From contig NZ_JMLP01000016.1 in NCBI RefSeq assembly GCF_000686805.1, positions 62,001 through 126,000 of the forward strand: a DNA stretch of 64,000 bases. The letters run 5' to 3'. Position 1 is the first letter of the stretch. The number at the start of each line of letters is the position of its first letter. A program made the translations under genes and the position numbers. The DNA is from Bacillus sp. UNC41MFS5 (GTDB lineage: Bacteria; Bacillota; Bacilli; Bacillales_B; DSM-18226). A model generated the notes under the pieces. That model was not told the origin of the DNA. It worked only from the letters and a program-made list of their open reading frames with translations, and searched no databases. Below, piece after piece: positions 55,046 through 63,905 of this stretch.

Positions 55046-56254
55046 ATGCTAAATGTGAAGAATGAGACACATTACAAAATTTTGATTATAGGCGGTGGGA
55101 GTGCTGGAATTACGGTTGCAGCCCGTCTCCTGCGTGAAGCACACAGCCTAAGCGGAAATATTGCTATCGTTGATCCCGCAACAAAACATTATTATCAGCC
55201 ATTATGGACACTTGTCGGAGCTGGCGAAGCGGATAAAACGGTGACACAAAGGGAAGAAGCATCCGTAATTCCGAGTGGAGCCGTTTGGGTGCAAGATGCG
55301 GTTACAGCATTTCAACCAGATGAAAATGCGGTTGTAACTGCATCTGGAAAGAAACTGCACTATGAGTATCTAGTTGTTGCTGCAGGGATTCAAATTGATT
55401 GGCATAAAATCAAAGGGTTGAAAGAAAGTATTGGAAAGAATGGGGTATGTAGTAATTACTCTTATGACTATGTTGATAGCACATGGGAAACGATTCGCAA
55501 CTTCAAAGGAGGTACTTCCATCTTTACGAATCCGAATACTCCGGTGAAGTGTGGTGGAGCCCCTCAAAAAATCATGTATTTGGCGGATGATTATTTCAGA
55601 AAATCAGGAGTGCGCCCACACTCTTCAGTTATTTTTGCTTCAGGCAGCCCAAGCATATTCAATGTGAAAAAATATGAACAGGCACTTAACAAAATAATAG
55701 AACGAAAAGAAATCGAGACATGGTTTATGCACAATCTCATTGAAATCGATGGTGAAAAAAAGCAAGCGACATTCGAAAATCTGAACACACAAGAACGTGT
55801 AAATATCCAATATGACATGATTCATGTGGTACCACCAATGAGCGCCCCTGACTTTATTAAGAATAGCCCGCTTGCGGCAAGTAATGGTTGGCTGAATGTA
55901 GACAAATATACGCTGAAGCATCAATGCTTTGACAATGTTTTTGGCATTGGGGACTGCACCAACCTGCCTACGTCGAAAACGGGGGCTGCGATTCGTAAAC
56001 AAGCACCCGTACTTGTAAAAAATTTACTTCATCGGATGCGAGCCAAACCATTGGTTCATCAATATGACGGTTATACATCATGCCCGCTTGTTACCAGATA
56101 TGGACGGCTTATACTGGCCGAATTCAATTATGATTTACAGCCGCAGGAAACCTTCCCGATCAATCAGGCACGCGAGAGGTACAGCATGTATGTATTGAAG
56201 AAAAACTTCCTTCCCGTTATGTATTGGAAGGGAATGCTCAAAGGTAGGATGTAA
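55046..56254 (+). CDS. sqr: Sulfide:quinone oxidoreductase
   Basis: 402 aa flavoprotein at the membrane that oxidises H2S and passes electrons to quinone, giving persulfide. FAD motif ILIIGGGSAGITVAARL, YYQPLWTLVGAG, redox Cys169 in TPVKCGGAPQKIMYLAD, Cys135 in GVCSNYSY and the C-terminal GIGDCTNLPTSKTGAAIRKQAP. This fits the bacterial/mitochondrial-like SQR type found with CstB in firmicutes. GATGAGGAAATAAG precedes the ATG. Middle gene of the operon. Confidence 0.93.
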   Translation: MLNVKNETHYKILIIGGGSAGITVAARLLREAHSLSGNIAIVDPATKHYYQPLWTLVGAGEADKTVTQREEASVIPSGAVWVQDAVTAFQPDENAVVTASGKKLHYEYLVVAAGIQIDWHKIKGLKESIGKNGVCSNYSYDYVDSTWETIRNFKGGTSIFTNPNTPVKCGGAPQKIMYLADDYFRKSGVRPHSSVIFASGSPSIFNVKKYEQALNKIIERKEIETWFMHNLIEIDGEKKQATFENLNTQERVNIQYDMIHVVPPMSAPDFIKNSPLAASNGWLNVDKYTLKHQCFDNVFGIGDCTNLPTSKTGAAIRKQAPVLVKNLLHRMRAKPLVHQYDGYTSCPLVTRYGRLILAEFNYDLQPQETFPINQARERYSMYVLKKNFLPVMYWKGMLKGRM

Positions 56255-56311
56255 TCATGTTTCTGATAGTCATAACAAAACAAAAGCAAGCGTTTAAAAG
56301 GAGGATGACTG

Positions 56312-57742
56312 ATGTTACTCAAATACTTTTATGATGAGAAACTGGCTCAAGCTTCATACCTTGTGGGATGTCAGGATACGGGTGAAGCAATCATTGTTGA
56401 TCCGTCACGCAACATAGAACCTTACATTGAAACAGCAAGAGCACATGGTGTTCAGATTGTGGGTGCAACGGAAACACACATCCACGCGGACTTTTTGTCT
56501 GGATCGCAGGAGCTAGCTTCCAGGCTGGGAGCCACATTGTATTTTTCTGATGAAGGAGGACCGGACTGGAAATATGAGTACGCAACTGGGTATGAACACT
56601 TTTATCTTAGAAATAGAGATGTTTTTGCTATTGGAAATATCCAATTTGAGGTGATGCATACACCAGGACACACACCTGAACATATATCGCTGCTTGTAAC
56701 AGATGGCGGTGCATCTATCAAGGGCCCGATCGGCATATTTACCGGAGATTTTGTGTTTGTCGGTGACGTGGGCCGTCCCGATTTATTAGAAAAAGCCGTG
56801 GGGGTACGAGGTTCCTCAGAAAAAATGGCACGCATGATGTATCGGTCACTAAAGCAGTTTAAAAAGCTTCCTGACTATCTGCAAGTATGGCCAGGACATG
56901 GAGCGGGCAGTGCCTGTGGTAAAGCGTTAGGAGCAGTACCTTCTTCAACCATCGGCTATGAAAAACGGACAAATTGGGCATTGCAATATGATAACGAGGA
57001 TCGTTTTATAGAAGCGCTGTTGGCTGGACAGCCGGAGGCACCCCCTTATTTTTCAATGATGAAGCGGTTGAATAAAGAGGGGGCACAGCAAATCCAAAGG
57101 ATGGCAGTACCGCTTCGTATGGATGTTTCGATCGGGATTGTGCAGGAATGGGTGAAAGAGGAAATGGTCATTGATACGCGTCCAGCCAGTGATTTTGCTG
57201 CCAAGCATTTACAAGGCGTGATGAATATTCCTTATAATAAATCATTTGTAACTTGGGCGGGATGGCTGCTGAATTATGACCAGCCAATCTATCTTCTAGC
57301 AACCAATACGGATGTGGAAGATATCGTGAAGGATCTCCAGTCCATTGGATTGGATCGTATCGTTGCCACAATGGATCCATGTGTGATGGAGCTGCTAGGT
57401 GAGTCTGATTCGCGTGGAATGAAATATGAAGAAGTGACATTGGATCAGGTAGAGGGCGCAATTCAAACAGAAGGCATATATGTACTTGATGTCCGAAGTA
57501 AGAGCGAGTGGGAAGAAGGCCATATTCCGCAGGCGAAGCACGTGATGCTCGGTCATCTGCAGGAACAGGCACACACCATTCCGCATGATAAACCCATTTT
57601 AGTTTATTGCAAAACTGGCGGAAGATCTGCTATCGCTGCAAGCCTTCTGCAAGTTCATGGTTTTAAAGACGTACAAAGTCTTGTGGGCGGTTATGAGGAA
57701 TGGAGAAAACAGGAAAAGTTGCGAACCACTAGAGATGTTTAA
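56312..57742 (+). CDS. cstB: Persulfide dioxygenase-rhodanese fusion (CstB-like)
   Basis: 476 aa. Metallo-beta-lactamase domain at 1-250 with the Fe site THIHADFLSG (His56, His58, Asp60), HTPGHTPEHIS and GDFVFVGDVGRPDLL. A first rhodanese-like domain at about 265-365 has no Cys in its loop (IYLLATNTDVE). A second one at 375-470 has active Cys433 (VYCKTGGRS). It turns persulfide (from SQR, via low-molecular-weight thiols) into sulfite and thiosulfate, as in S. aureus CstB. Last gene of the operon; AAAAGGAGGATGACTG before the ATG. Confidence 0.93.
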   Translation: MLLKYFYDEKLAQASYLVGCQDTGEAIIVDPSRNIEPYIETARAHGVQIVGATETHIHADFLSGSQELASRLGATLYFSDEGGPDWKYEYATGYEHFYLRNRDVFAIGNIQFEVMHTPGHTPEHISLLVTDGGASIKGPIGIFTGDFVFVGDVGRPDLLEKAVGVRGSSEKMARMMYRSLKQFKKLPDYLQVWPGHGAGSACGKALGAVPSSTIGYEKRTNWALQYDNEDRFIEALLAGQPEAPPYFSMMKRLNKEGAQQIQRMAVPLRMDVSIGIVQEWVKEEMVIDTRPASDFAAKHLQGVMNIPYNKSFVTWAGWLLNYDQPIYLLATNTDVEDIVKDLQSIGLDRIVATMDPCVMELLGESDSRGMKYEEVTLDQVEGAIQTEGIYVLDVRSKSEWEEGHIPQAKHVMLGHLQEQAHTIPHDKPILVYCKTGGRSAIAASLLQVHGFKDVQSLVGGYEEWRKQEKLRTTRDV

Positions 57743-57899
57743 ATGAAATCTTTGAATGTTATCATCTATGCGAAATATTTACCATGTTTGCAAACTTGCC
57801 AATGCTTATAATGAAAGCGTTTATAAAATTAACATTCGCGGTATTCGGAATTCAATCAAGAATTCTATAAAAATAAGGCGATTTTATAAGGGCAATAAG

Positions 57900-57915
57900 T
57901 TGGCATGAAAATTGC
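57900..57915 (+). promoter_or_regulatory. Sigma-54 (-24/-12) promoter of the patB-like gene
   Basis: TTGGCATGAAAATTGC with GG and GC 10 bases apart, 59 bases before the ATG. A near-cre TGAAAGCGTTTATA lies upstream at 57822-57835. It is the second such promoter in 4 kb. Confidence 0.83.
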
Positions 57916-57974
57916 GTATATAAATTACGTAAAGAGATTTATGCATAAGCAAACATAAAAAGGAGAGATACTTC

Positions 57975-59159
57975 ATGAAATATAATTTTGACCAAGAAAT
58001 CTGTCGCCTGGGCACTGACTGTGAAAAATGGGATAATCTTAAAACTCAATTTGGTGTAAAGGATGTTATTCCGATGTGGGTGGCCGATATGGATTTCCCG
58101 TCTCCGCAACCTGTCATCGAAGCGTTAAAAAAGCGGGCGGAGCACGGTGTTTATGGCTACGGGCTTAGATCAGACTCGTATATGGAATCCATTGTTGACT
58201 GGATAAAAAGAAGACATCGATGGACCGTTAAGAAAGAATGGATTACCCACAGCCCAGGCGTAATTCCGGCCTTATCGCTTTCGATTCAGTCCTTTACGAA
58301 GCCAGGAGATAAAATTATTATCCAACCGCCTGTATACCATCATTTTGCCCGTGTGATCCAAGCGGCCGGCCGTGAAATTGTAAGCAATCCGCTTATGCTT
58401 GAAAATGGGCGTTATTCCATGGATTTCGAAGACTTGGAGGCAAAGATAGATGCAAAAGTAAAAATGTTAATTCTTTGTAGTCCTCATAACCCGATCGGAA
58501 GGGTATGGAGCAAAGAAGAATTGACGAGGTTGGGACAGCTTTGTATAAAGCACAACATTCTCATTGTAGCGGATGAAATTCATTTTGATTTTGTCTATAA
58601 GACACATACTCACATTCCTTTTGCTTCTATTTCAGAAGAGTTTGCGAATCACTCCCTTACCTGCATTGCGCCAAGCAAAACTTTTAACATGATGGGTGTG
58701 CAGACGTCGAGTATTATTATTCCAAATCAGCAACTGCGCGATAGGTATAATCAGGAACTTCATACATTATCCATTGGTTCGCCAAACATATTTGGCGTTG
58801 TTGCGTTAGAGGCTGCTTACCGCTATGGAGAAGAATGGCTGGATCAGCTCCTTGATTATTTGCAGGGGAATTTGGAGTACACTTTGAGTTACTTCCGCAA
58901 CAACATCCCGCAAATCAACGTCATCCAGCCAGAAGGCACATACCTTGTATGGCTGGATTGCCGGGAATTGTGTTTTTCAGTTAAAGAACTGGATGATTTT
59001 ATGTTACAGAGAGCAAGAGTGGCAATGAATGAAGGGCACATTTTCGGTAAGGAAGGTGAAGGATTTATGAGGCTAAATATTGCTTGTCCGCGTTCGATGT
59101 TAAAAAATGCGCTGGGTGGAATAGAAAACGCTGTCGCTTCTTTATGTAAGGTTCATTAA
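57975..59159 (+). CDS. patB: PatB/MalY-type C-S lyase (PLP aminotransferase fold)
   Basis: 394 aa, fold-type I PLP enzyme. MalY/PatB hallmarks are VIPMWVADMDFPSP near the N-terminus, WITHSPGVIPALS, LCSPHNPIGRVW, VADEIHFDFVY and Schiff-base Lys in CIAPSKTFNMMG. It cleaves cystathionine or cysteine to pyruvate, ammonia and a thiol or H2S. It has its own sigma-54 promoter, lies between the sulfide operon and the activator, and is a direct source of the sulfide those genes remove. AAAAGGAGAGATACTTC before the ATG. Confidence 0.92.
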   Translation: MKYNFDQEICRLGTDCEKWDNLKTQFGVKDVIPMWVADMDFPSPQPVIEALKKRAEHGVYGYGLRSDSYMESIVDWIKRRHRWTVKKEWITHSPGVIPALSLSIQSFTKPGDKIIIQPPVYHHFARVIQAAGREIVSNPLMLENGRYSMDFEDLEAKIDAKVKMLILCSPHNPIGRVWSKEELTRLGQLCIKHNILIVADEIHFDFVYKTHTHIPFASISEEFANHSLTCIAPSKTFNMMGVQTSSIIIPNQQLRDRYNQELHTLSIGSPNIFGVVALEAAYRYGEEWLDQLLDYLQGNLEYTLSYFRNNIPQINVIQPEGTYLVWLDCRELCFSVKELDDFMLQRARVAMNEGHIFGKEGEGFMRLNIACPRSMLKNALGGIENAVASLCKVH

Positions 59160-59219
59160 GTTATTTTGTGATGATGTTTATTATTCCATATAACAAACGC
59201 TATAGGAGAGGAGGATCAT

Positions 59220-60659
59220 ATGGCAGGCTTTATTGGCATACAGCAGTTTATTCAAGACTACACGGAGAACACGGCAGAAATCCTTGGTTTGGATATAACT
59301 GTACTTGATGAAAAGGGTGTTCGCATTAGCGGGACCGGCTATTATAAAGAGCTCATTGGCAAAGCGGCTCCGGAAGGCTCCTTTTTCAAAATGATATTGG
59401 AAACTGGAGAGCCTGGAGTAATCTACGATGTAAAAAAAGATGAGTCGCAATGTATGAAGTGTCAATTCGTTAATCAATGCAAAGAACTCGCTACCATTGG
59501 ATTTCCAATTGTAAAGCAAGATAAACTAGTTGGCGTCATTGGCATGATTGGTTTTTCTCATAAACAAAAGGAAAAAATGATTATAGAATCAGAGAAGCTG
59601 ATACGTTTTTTAAGCAATGGTAGTACATTGTTAGGCAATAAATTAGCGATGCTAGACCTTGGTAAAGAAAAGGGGTGTAAAATTCAAGAGGATATCCCGG
59701 TCCCCTCAAATACCATTTCTTTTGAAAACATTCTTGGTAAAGATTCTGGGCTTCAAGATGTGATTAAAAAAGCAAGAAGGATTATAAACAGCCCATCCAC
59801 TGTCCTGATAAGGGGAGATAGCGGTACGGGGAAGGAATTATTAGCCAAAGCGATTCATTTTGAAAGCAAGCGCCGAACGTATCCATTTGTAGCAGTCAAT
59901 TGCGCCGCCATACCTGAAAGCTTATTGGAAAGTGAGTTGTTTGGTTATGAGGGGGGATCATTTACCGGTTCAAACCGGAATGGGAAAATAGGAAAATTCG
60001 AATTAGCGGACAATGGAACCATTTTTCTTGATGAAATTGGGGATATGCCTCTATTCTTGCAACCCAAATTATTACGGGTTTTACAAGAAAGAGAGATTGA
60101 AAGAATCGGTGGAAAAAAAGCAATCGGGATTAATGTACGGGTAATTGCGGCCACTCACCGAAACTTAGAAGAAATGGTGCAGAAGGGCACTTTTCGCGAG
60201 GATTTGTACTATCGTCTCAATGTCATTCCCCTCCATACTAAATCCTTACAAGAGCGGCGTGATGATATCGCCTTGTATCTCGAACATTTCATTCAAAAAC
60301 ATTGCAGGATCATGCAAAGGTCTCCACTGAGACTTGACCCTATGCTAGAGCGATGGCTTATACGTTATGATTGGCCGGGGAATATACGGCAGTTGGAAAA
60401 CGCCGTAGAATATATGGTCAATATGGCTGAATCAGATATGATCGGCTTCCATGATGTACCTGATTATATACTTCAACAGGATCGTCTCTCTGTCGAGAGT
60501 AGAGGAATGAGTTTAGAACAAATGATTTCAGAATATGAAAGAGATGTAATCCAGAGCTACTTCTTAGCTGAAAAATATGATAAAGAACAAATCGCCCGGG
60601 AACTACAGATTAGCCTGTCTACTCTTTATCGTAAGTTGGAAAAATATAATTTATGTTAA
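59220..60659 (+). CDS. Sigma-54-dependent activator (enhancer-binding protein)
   Basis: 479 aa. N-terminal sensor of about 150 residues (GAF/sugar-diacid-recognition-like) with a thiol cluster Cys78-x2-Cys81-x5-Cys87. AAA+ domain 170-400: Walker A GDSGTGKE at 199-206, sigma-54 contact loop GSFTGS at 246-251 (normally GAFTGA; the essential F and T are kept) and Walker B TIFLDE at 267-272. Fis-type helix-turn-helix at the end (KEQIARELQISLSTLYRKLEKY). It should drive the two sigma-54 promoters at 54134 and 57900. GAGAGGAGGATCAT before the ATG. Signal unknown, probably a cysteine or sulfide metabolite. Confidence 0.93.
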   Translation: MAGFIGIQQFIQDYTENTAEILGLDITVLDEKGVRISGTGYYKELIGKAAPEGSFFKMILETGEPGVIYDVKKDESQCMKCQFVNQCKELATIGFPIVKQDKLVGVIGMIGFSHKQKEKMIIESEKLIRFLSNGSTLLGNKLAMLDLGKEKGCKIQEDIPVPSNTISFENILGKDSGLQDVIKKARRIINSPSTVLIRGDSGTGKELLAKAIHFESKRRTYPFVAVNCAAIPESLLESELFGYEGGSFTGSNRNGKIGKFELADNGTIFLDEIGDMPLFLQPKLLRVLQEREIERIGGKKAIGINVRVIAATHRNLEEMVQKGTFREDLYYRLNVIPLHTKSLQERRDDIALYLEHFIQKHCRIMQRSPLRLDPMLERWLIRYDWPGNIRQLENAVEYMVNMAESDMIGFHDVPDYILQQDRLSVESRGMSLEQMISEYERDVIQSYFLAEKYDKEQIARELQISLSTLYRKLEKYNLC

Positions 60660-60684
60660 CTTCATAAAAAGTTAATTGAAATGA

Positions 60685-60728
60685 AAGCGGGAGAGTGCTT
60701 CTATCATTTTCCCGCATGGATTTTTAGA
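60685..60728 (+). terminator. Terminator of the sigma-54 activator gene
   Basis: GCGGGA, a 17-base loop with further pairing and TCCCGC, then ATGGATTTTT. The 60729-60863 stretch holds GAGGCAATACAAATTGCA, a near-miss -24/-12 site (11 instead of 10 bases between GG and GC). Confidence 0.55.
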
Positions 60729-60863
60729 GAGGGGTGAGGACAAAAGAAGCAGGTAGAGCTACGTTTTAAAATAACTGAAATTTCTAAAAAGAAACAAAAG
60801 CTTAACAGCCAGAAGAGGCAATACAAATTGCATTTGAACTATGAATAAATAGGGGGACATGCT

Positions 60864-62342
60864 ATGGGGAGATTAGAAGCAGAGTTAAGTAACGTGTTAG
60901 AAGGGCGAAATTCAAAAGGATCATTACAACGGAAGCTGAAATCTAGACATTTAACAATGATGGCTATTGGGGGCGCTATTGGAACGGGATTGTTTGTATC
61001 CAGCGGATCAACGATTAGCACTGCAGGGCCGGGAGGAGCGCTTGCTGCGTATATTCTGGTCGGCATTATGGTCTATTTTGTCATGAATAGTTTGGGAGAG
61101 CTATCGGCCTTTTTACCGGTTCCAGGGGCCTTTGACATTTATGCCTCAAAGTATGTTGATCCTGCGTTTGGCTTTGCGTTAGGTTGGAACTATTGGTATA
61201 CAACCGCGATTACGGTTCCTGCTGATTTGGTGGCCTCTACCCTTATAATGAAGTATTGGTTCCCAAACGTACCTTCTCTCTGGTGGAGCGCACTATTTCT
61301 GGGGTTGCTGCTAATCTTAAATATTTTATCAGTCAAGGCATTTGGGGAAACTGAATACTGGTTTGCCGGTATTAAGGTCATCTCAATCATCGTGTTTCTC
61401 GTTATTGGGGTTGCCATGATTTTTGGAATTATGGGAGGACATGCGGTCGGGTTTAGTAACTTTACCCAAGGAGATGCTCCTTTTCATGGAGGGCTGATAT
61501 CTATCTTTAGTGTAATGCTCGTCGCTGGTTTTGCATTTCAGGGAACCGAAGTTATTGCGACGGCTGCTGGTGAAACCGATAATCCTTCGAAAAACGTACC
61601 GAAGGCGATTCGTTCCATCTTTTGGCGAATCCTCATCTTCTACGTATTAACGATTTTTGTTATTGGCTTGATAATTCCTTATACAGATCCGAACCTACTT
61701 AAATCCGGCGTTAAAAATGTTTCTATCAGTCCCTTCACGCTCGTTCTTCAAAGAGCCGGTTTGGCATTTGCGGCTTCAGTTATGAATGCCGTGCTCCTTA
61801 CGTCTGTTTTATCGGCAGCTAATTCAGCAATGTATGCGTCTTCACGTATGCTATGGGCATTGGCGAAAGAAGGAAAGGCACCACGCATCTTTGGACGGCT
61901 TAACCGGAGGGGAATTCCCATGTTGGCTCTGTGTACGACGGCGATTTTAGGACTTATCTCTTTTTTGGCTTCCCTTTTTGGAAATGGTTCGGTTTTTATT
62001 TGGCTGGTAAATGCTTCAGCTCTTACCGGATTTATCAAGTGGTTAGGTATTGCCGTCAGTCATTATCGTTTTCGTAAGGCATATGTGGCACAAGGAAGAG
62101 ATTTAAATGACTTGCCGTTTAAAGCCAAATGGTACCCGCTGGGTCCGGTTATCACGCTATTATTTTTTGTGGTTTTCATTCTTGGACAGCATCTTTTTTC
62201 CGGACATCAAGTTAGCTGGGCAGAAATTCTCGCGACATATATTGGTCTTCCTATTTTCTTGCTTCTCTGGCTTGGTTATAAATTCATTAAGAAAACAAAA
62301 GTTGTTCCTCTTATGGAGTGTGATTTTGAACGCAAAGAATAG
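60864..62342 (+). CDS. Amino-acid permease, APC superfamily
   Basis: 492 aa, 12 transmembrane helices, AAT family. LKSRHLTMMAIGGAIGTGLFVSSGSTISTAGPGGALAAYI is the family opening; FQGTEVIATAAGETDNPSKNVPKAI and SAANSAMYASSRMLWALAKEGKAP are also typical. From the genes behind it (RidA, D-cysteine desulfhydrase) it probably imports cysteine, cystine or a related amino acid; specificity is inferred. AGGGGGACATGCT before the ATG. Confidence 0.9.
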   Translation: MGRLEAELSNVLEGRNSKGSLQRKLKSRHLTMMAIGGAIGTGLFVSSGSTISTAGPGGALAAYILVGIMVYFVMNSLGELSAFLPVPGAFDIYASKYVDPAFGFALGWNYWYTTAITVPADLVASTLIMKYWFPNVPSLWWSALFLGLLLILNILSVKAFGETEYWFAGIKVISIIVFLVIGVAMIFGIMGGHAVGFSNFTQGDAPFHGGLISIFSVMLVAGFAFQGTEVIATAAGETDNPSKNVPKAIRSIFWRILIFYVLTIFVIGLIIPYTDPNLLKSGVKNVSISPFTLVLQRAGLAFAASVMNAVLLTSVLSAANSAMYASSRMLWALAKEGKAPRIFGRLNRRGIPMLALCTTAILGLISFLASLFGNGSVFIWLVNASALTGFIKWLGIAVSHYRFRKAYVAQGRDLNDLPFKAKWYPLGPVITLLFFVVFILGQHLFSGHQVSWAEILATYIGLPIFLLLWLGYKFIKKTKVVPLMECDFERKE

Positions 62343-62441
62343 TAGGGAAAGCTGTGTGTAATGTACGGCGCTTATTTTCAGAGGAACAGTAAACACAATT
62401 CCGTTTAAACAGGATTACATAAAAAAAAAGAGGTGGTTTTT

Positions 62442-62819
62442 ATGATAAAAGAAACAATCATAACCAAACAAGCTCCCAAGGCTATCGGTCCTTATTCACA
62501 AGGTATTAAAGCAGGAAATGTTGTGTACACTTCAGGGCAGCTTCCGATTCATCCTAAAACCGGAGAAATGCCTGATAGTATTGAGGAGCAAACAAGGATG
62601 TCACTGGAGAATCTCAAGCAGGTTATAGAAGCGGCAGGAGCTAGCTTACAGCAGGTAATAAAAACAACGGTTTTTTTAAGCGATATGAATCATTTTGCCG
62701 CGATGAATCAAGTATATGGCGAATTTTTTTCCGTGAATTATCCGGCTAGAAGCGCAATTGAAGTTGCTCGTTTACCAAAAGATGCTTTGATTGAAATCGA
62801 AGCGGTCGTTATGATTTAA
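62442..62819 (+). CDS. ridA: RidA family enamine/imine deaminase
   Basis: 125 aa, full-length YjgF/YER057c/UK114 fold. [46 protein letters not shown] and the catalytic Arg in [22 protein letters not shown]. It hydrolyses 2-aminoacrylate, the reactive product of PLP-dependent cysteine and serine lyases, which fits its place beside a cysteine desulfhydrase and near PatB. ATG 62442 follows AGAGGTGG; the GTG at 62433 is inside that site. Confidence 0.94.
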   Translation: MIKETIITKQAPKAIGPYSQGIKAGNVVYTSGQLPIHPKTGEMPDSIEEQTRMSLENLKQVIEAAGASLQQVIKTTVFLSDMNHFAAMNQVYGEFFSVNYPARSAIEVARLPKDALIEIEAVVMI

Positions 62820-62909
62820 TCATAATCATTGAAAAGAGAACGTCAGATTAATATTCTCTTTTCTTTATTTACATATGGCTTTAAACAGAAGATACAGGAG
62901 GAGATTTAT

Positions 62910-63905
62910 ATGAATTTAGCACAATTCCCTAGACAACGTTATACACCAACATATACACCCATTGAGAAATTACATCATTTTTCTGAAGTTCTTGGTGGTC
63001 CTTCGATTTATATTAAACGAGATGATTTACTTGGGCTGACGGCCGGTGGAAATAAAACAAGAAAACTAGAGTTCCTTGTTGCCGATGCATTGGAAAAAGG
63101 CGCGGATACGTTAATTACATGTGGAGGCATTCAATCAAATCATTGCCGTTTAACGCTGGCCGCTGCCGTCAAAGAGAAAATGAAGTGCATTCTCGTATTG
63201 GAAGAGGGGCTTTTAACAAATTCTGAGCCAGATTTTAATGGGAACTATTTTCTGTATCATTTACTGGGCGCTGAAAAAGTCAAGGTTGTACCTAATGGGA
63301 CAGACTTGATGAAAGAAATGCTGAAAGTAGCTAAAGAGGTAACGAATGAGGGAAATAAGCCTTATATCATTCCGGTTGGGGGATCGAATGGTATTGGTGC
63401 AACGGGATATGTTGCTTGCGCTCAGGAGATTTTGGCACAGTCCTTTGATCAAGGCGTCAATATGAATGCTGTTGTTTGTGTAAGCGGTAGCGGGGGAATG
63501 CATGCAGGTTTGGTGACTGGATTTTATGGAAATCAAAGTAAAATACCGGTAATCGGAATAAACGTAAGCAGAGGAAAAGTGGAACAAGAAGAGAAAGTTT
63601 TTCAGCTTGTTAAAGAAACTTCAGCACATATCGGCATTCCAAATTCAATCCCTGGTGAGGCTATTACGTGTTTTGATGAATATGTCGGACCAGGCTATGC
63701 TATACCTACGCCTGAAATGGTGGAAGCTGTCAAGCTCATGGCAAGAACAGAAGGAATTTTGCTGGATCCGGTATATACAGGTAAAGCAGCAGCGGGATTC
63801 ATTGATTTAATACAAAAAGGCACCTTTAAGCCGGACGATAACATCCTGTTTGTACACTCTGGCGGAGCCTCAGCGTTATACGCCAATACTTCGCTCTTTT
63901 ATTGA
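62910..63905 (+). CDS. dcyD: D-cysteine desulfhydrase (ACC-deaminase-like family)
   Basis: 331 aa, fold-type II PLP enzyme converting D-cysteine to pyruvate, H2S and ammonia. It follows E. coli DcyD closely: FPRQRYTPTYTPIEKL, IYIKRDDLLGLTAGGNKTRKLEFL (PLP Lys), TCGGIQSNHCRLT, IIPVGGSNGIGATGYVACAQEI, VCVSGSGGMHAGL and GILLDPVYTGKAAAGFIDLI. ATG 62910 has ACAGGAGGAGATTTAT upstream and matches known starts; the frame opens at 62829. Last gene of the permease-ridA-dcyD operon. After it, to the window end, nothing further is seen. Confidence 0.92.
   Translation: MNLAQFPRQRYTPTYTPIEKLHHFSEVLGGPSIYIKRDDLLGLTAGGNKTRKLEFLVADALEKGADTLITCGGIQSNHCRLTLAAAVKEKMKCILVLEEGLLTNSEPDFNGNYFLYHLLGAEKVKVVPNGTDLMKEMLKVAKEVTNEGNKPYIIPVGGSNGIGATGYVACAQEILAQSFDQGVNMNAVVCVSGSGGMHAGLVTGFYGNQSKIPVIGINVSRGKVEQEEKVFQLVKETSAHIGIPNSIPGEAITCFDEYVGPGYAIPTPEMVEAVKLMARTEGILLDPVYTGKAAAGFIDLIQKGTFKPDDNILFVHSGGASALYANTSLFY

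Noticed and set aside
57168..57572. 134-codon frame on the minus strand
   Set aside because: Antisense shadow of the CstB-like gene, with no start signal.
59181..59519. 112-codon frame on the minus strand
   Set aside because: Antisense to the activator N-terminus; no ribosome-binding site.
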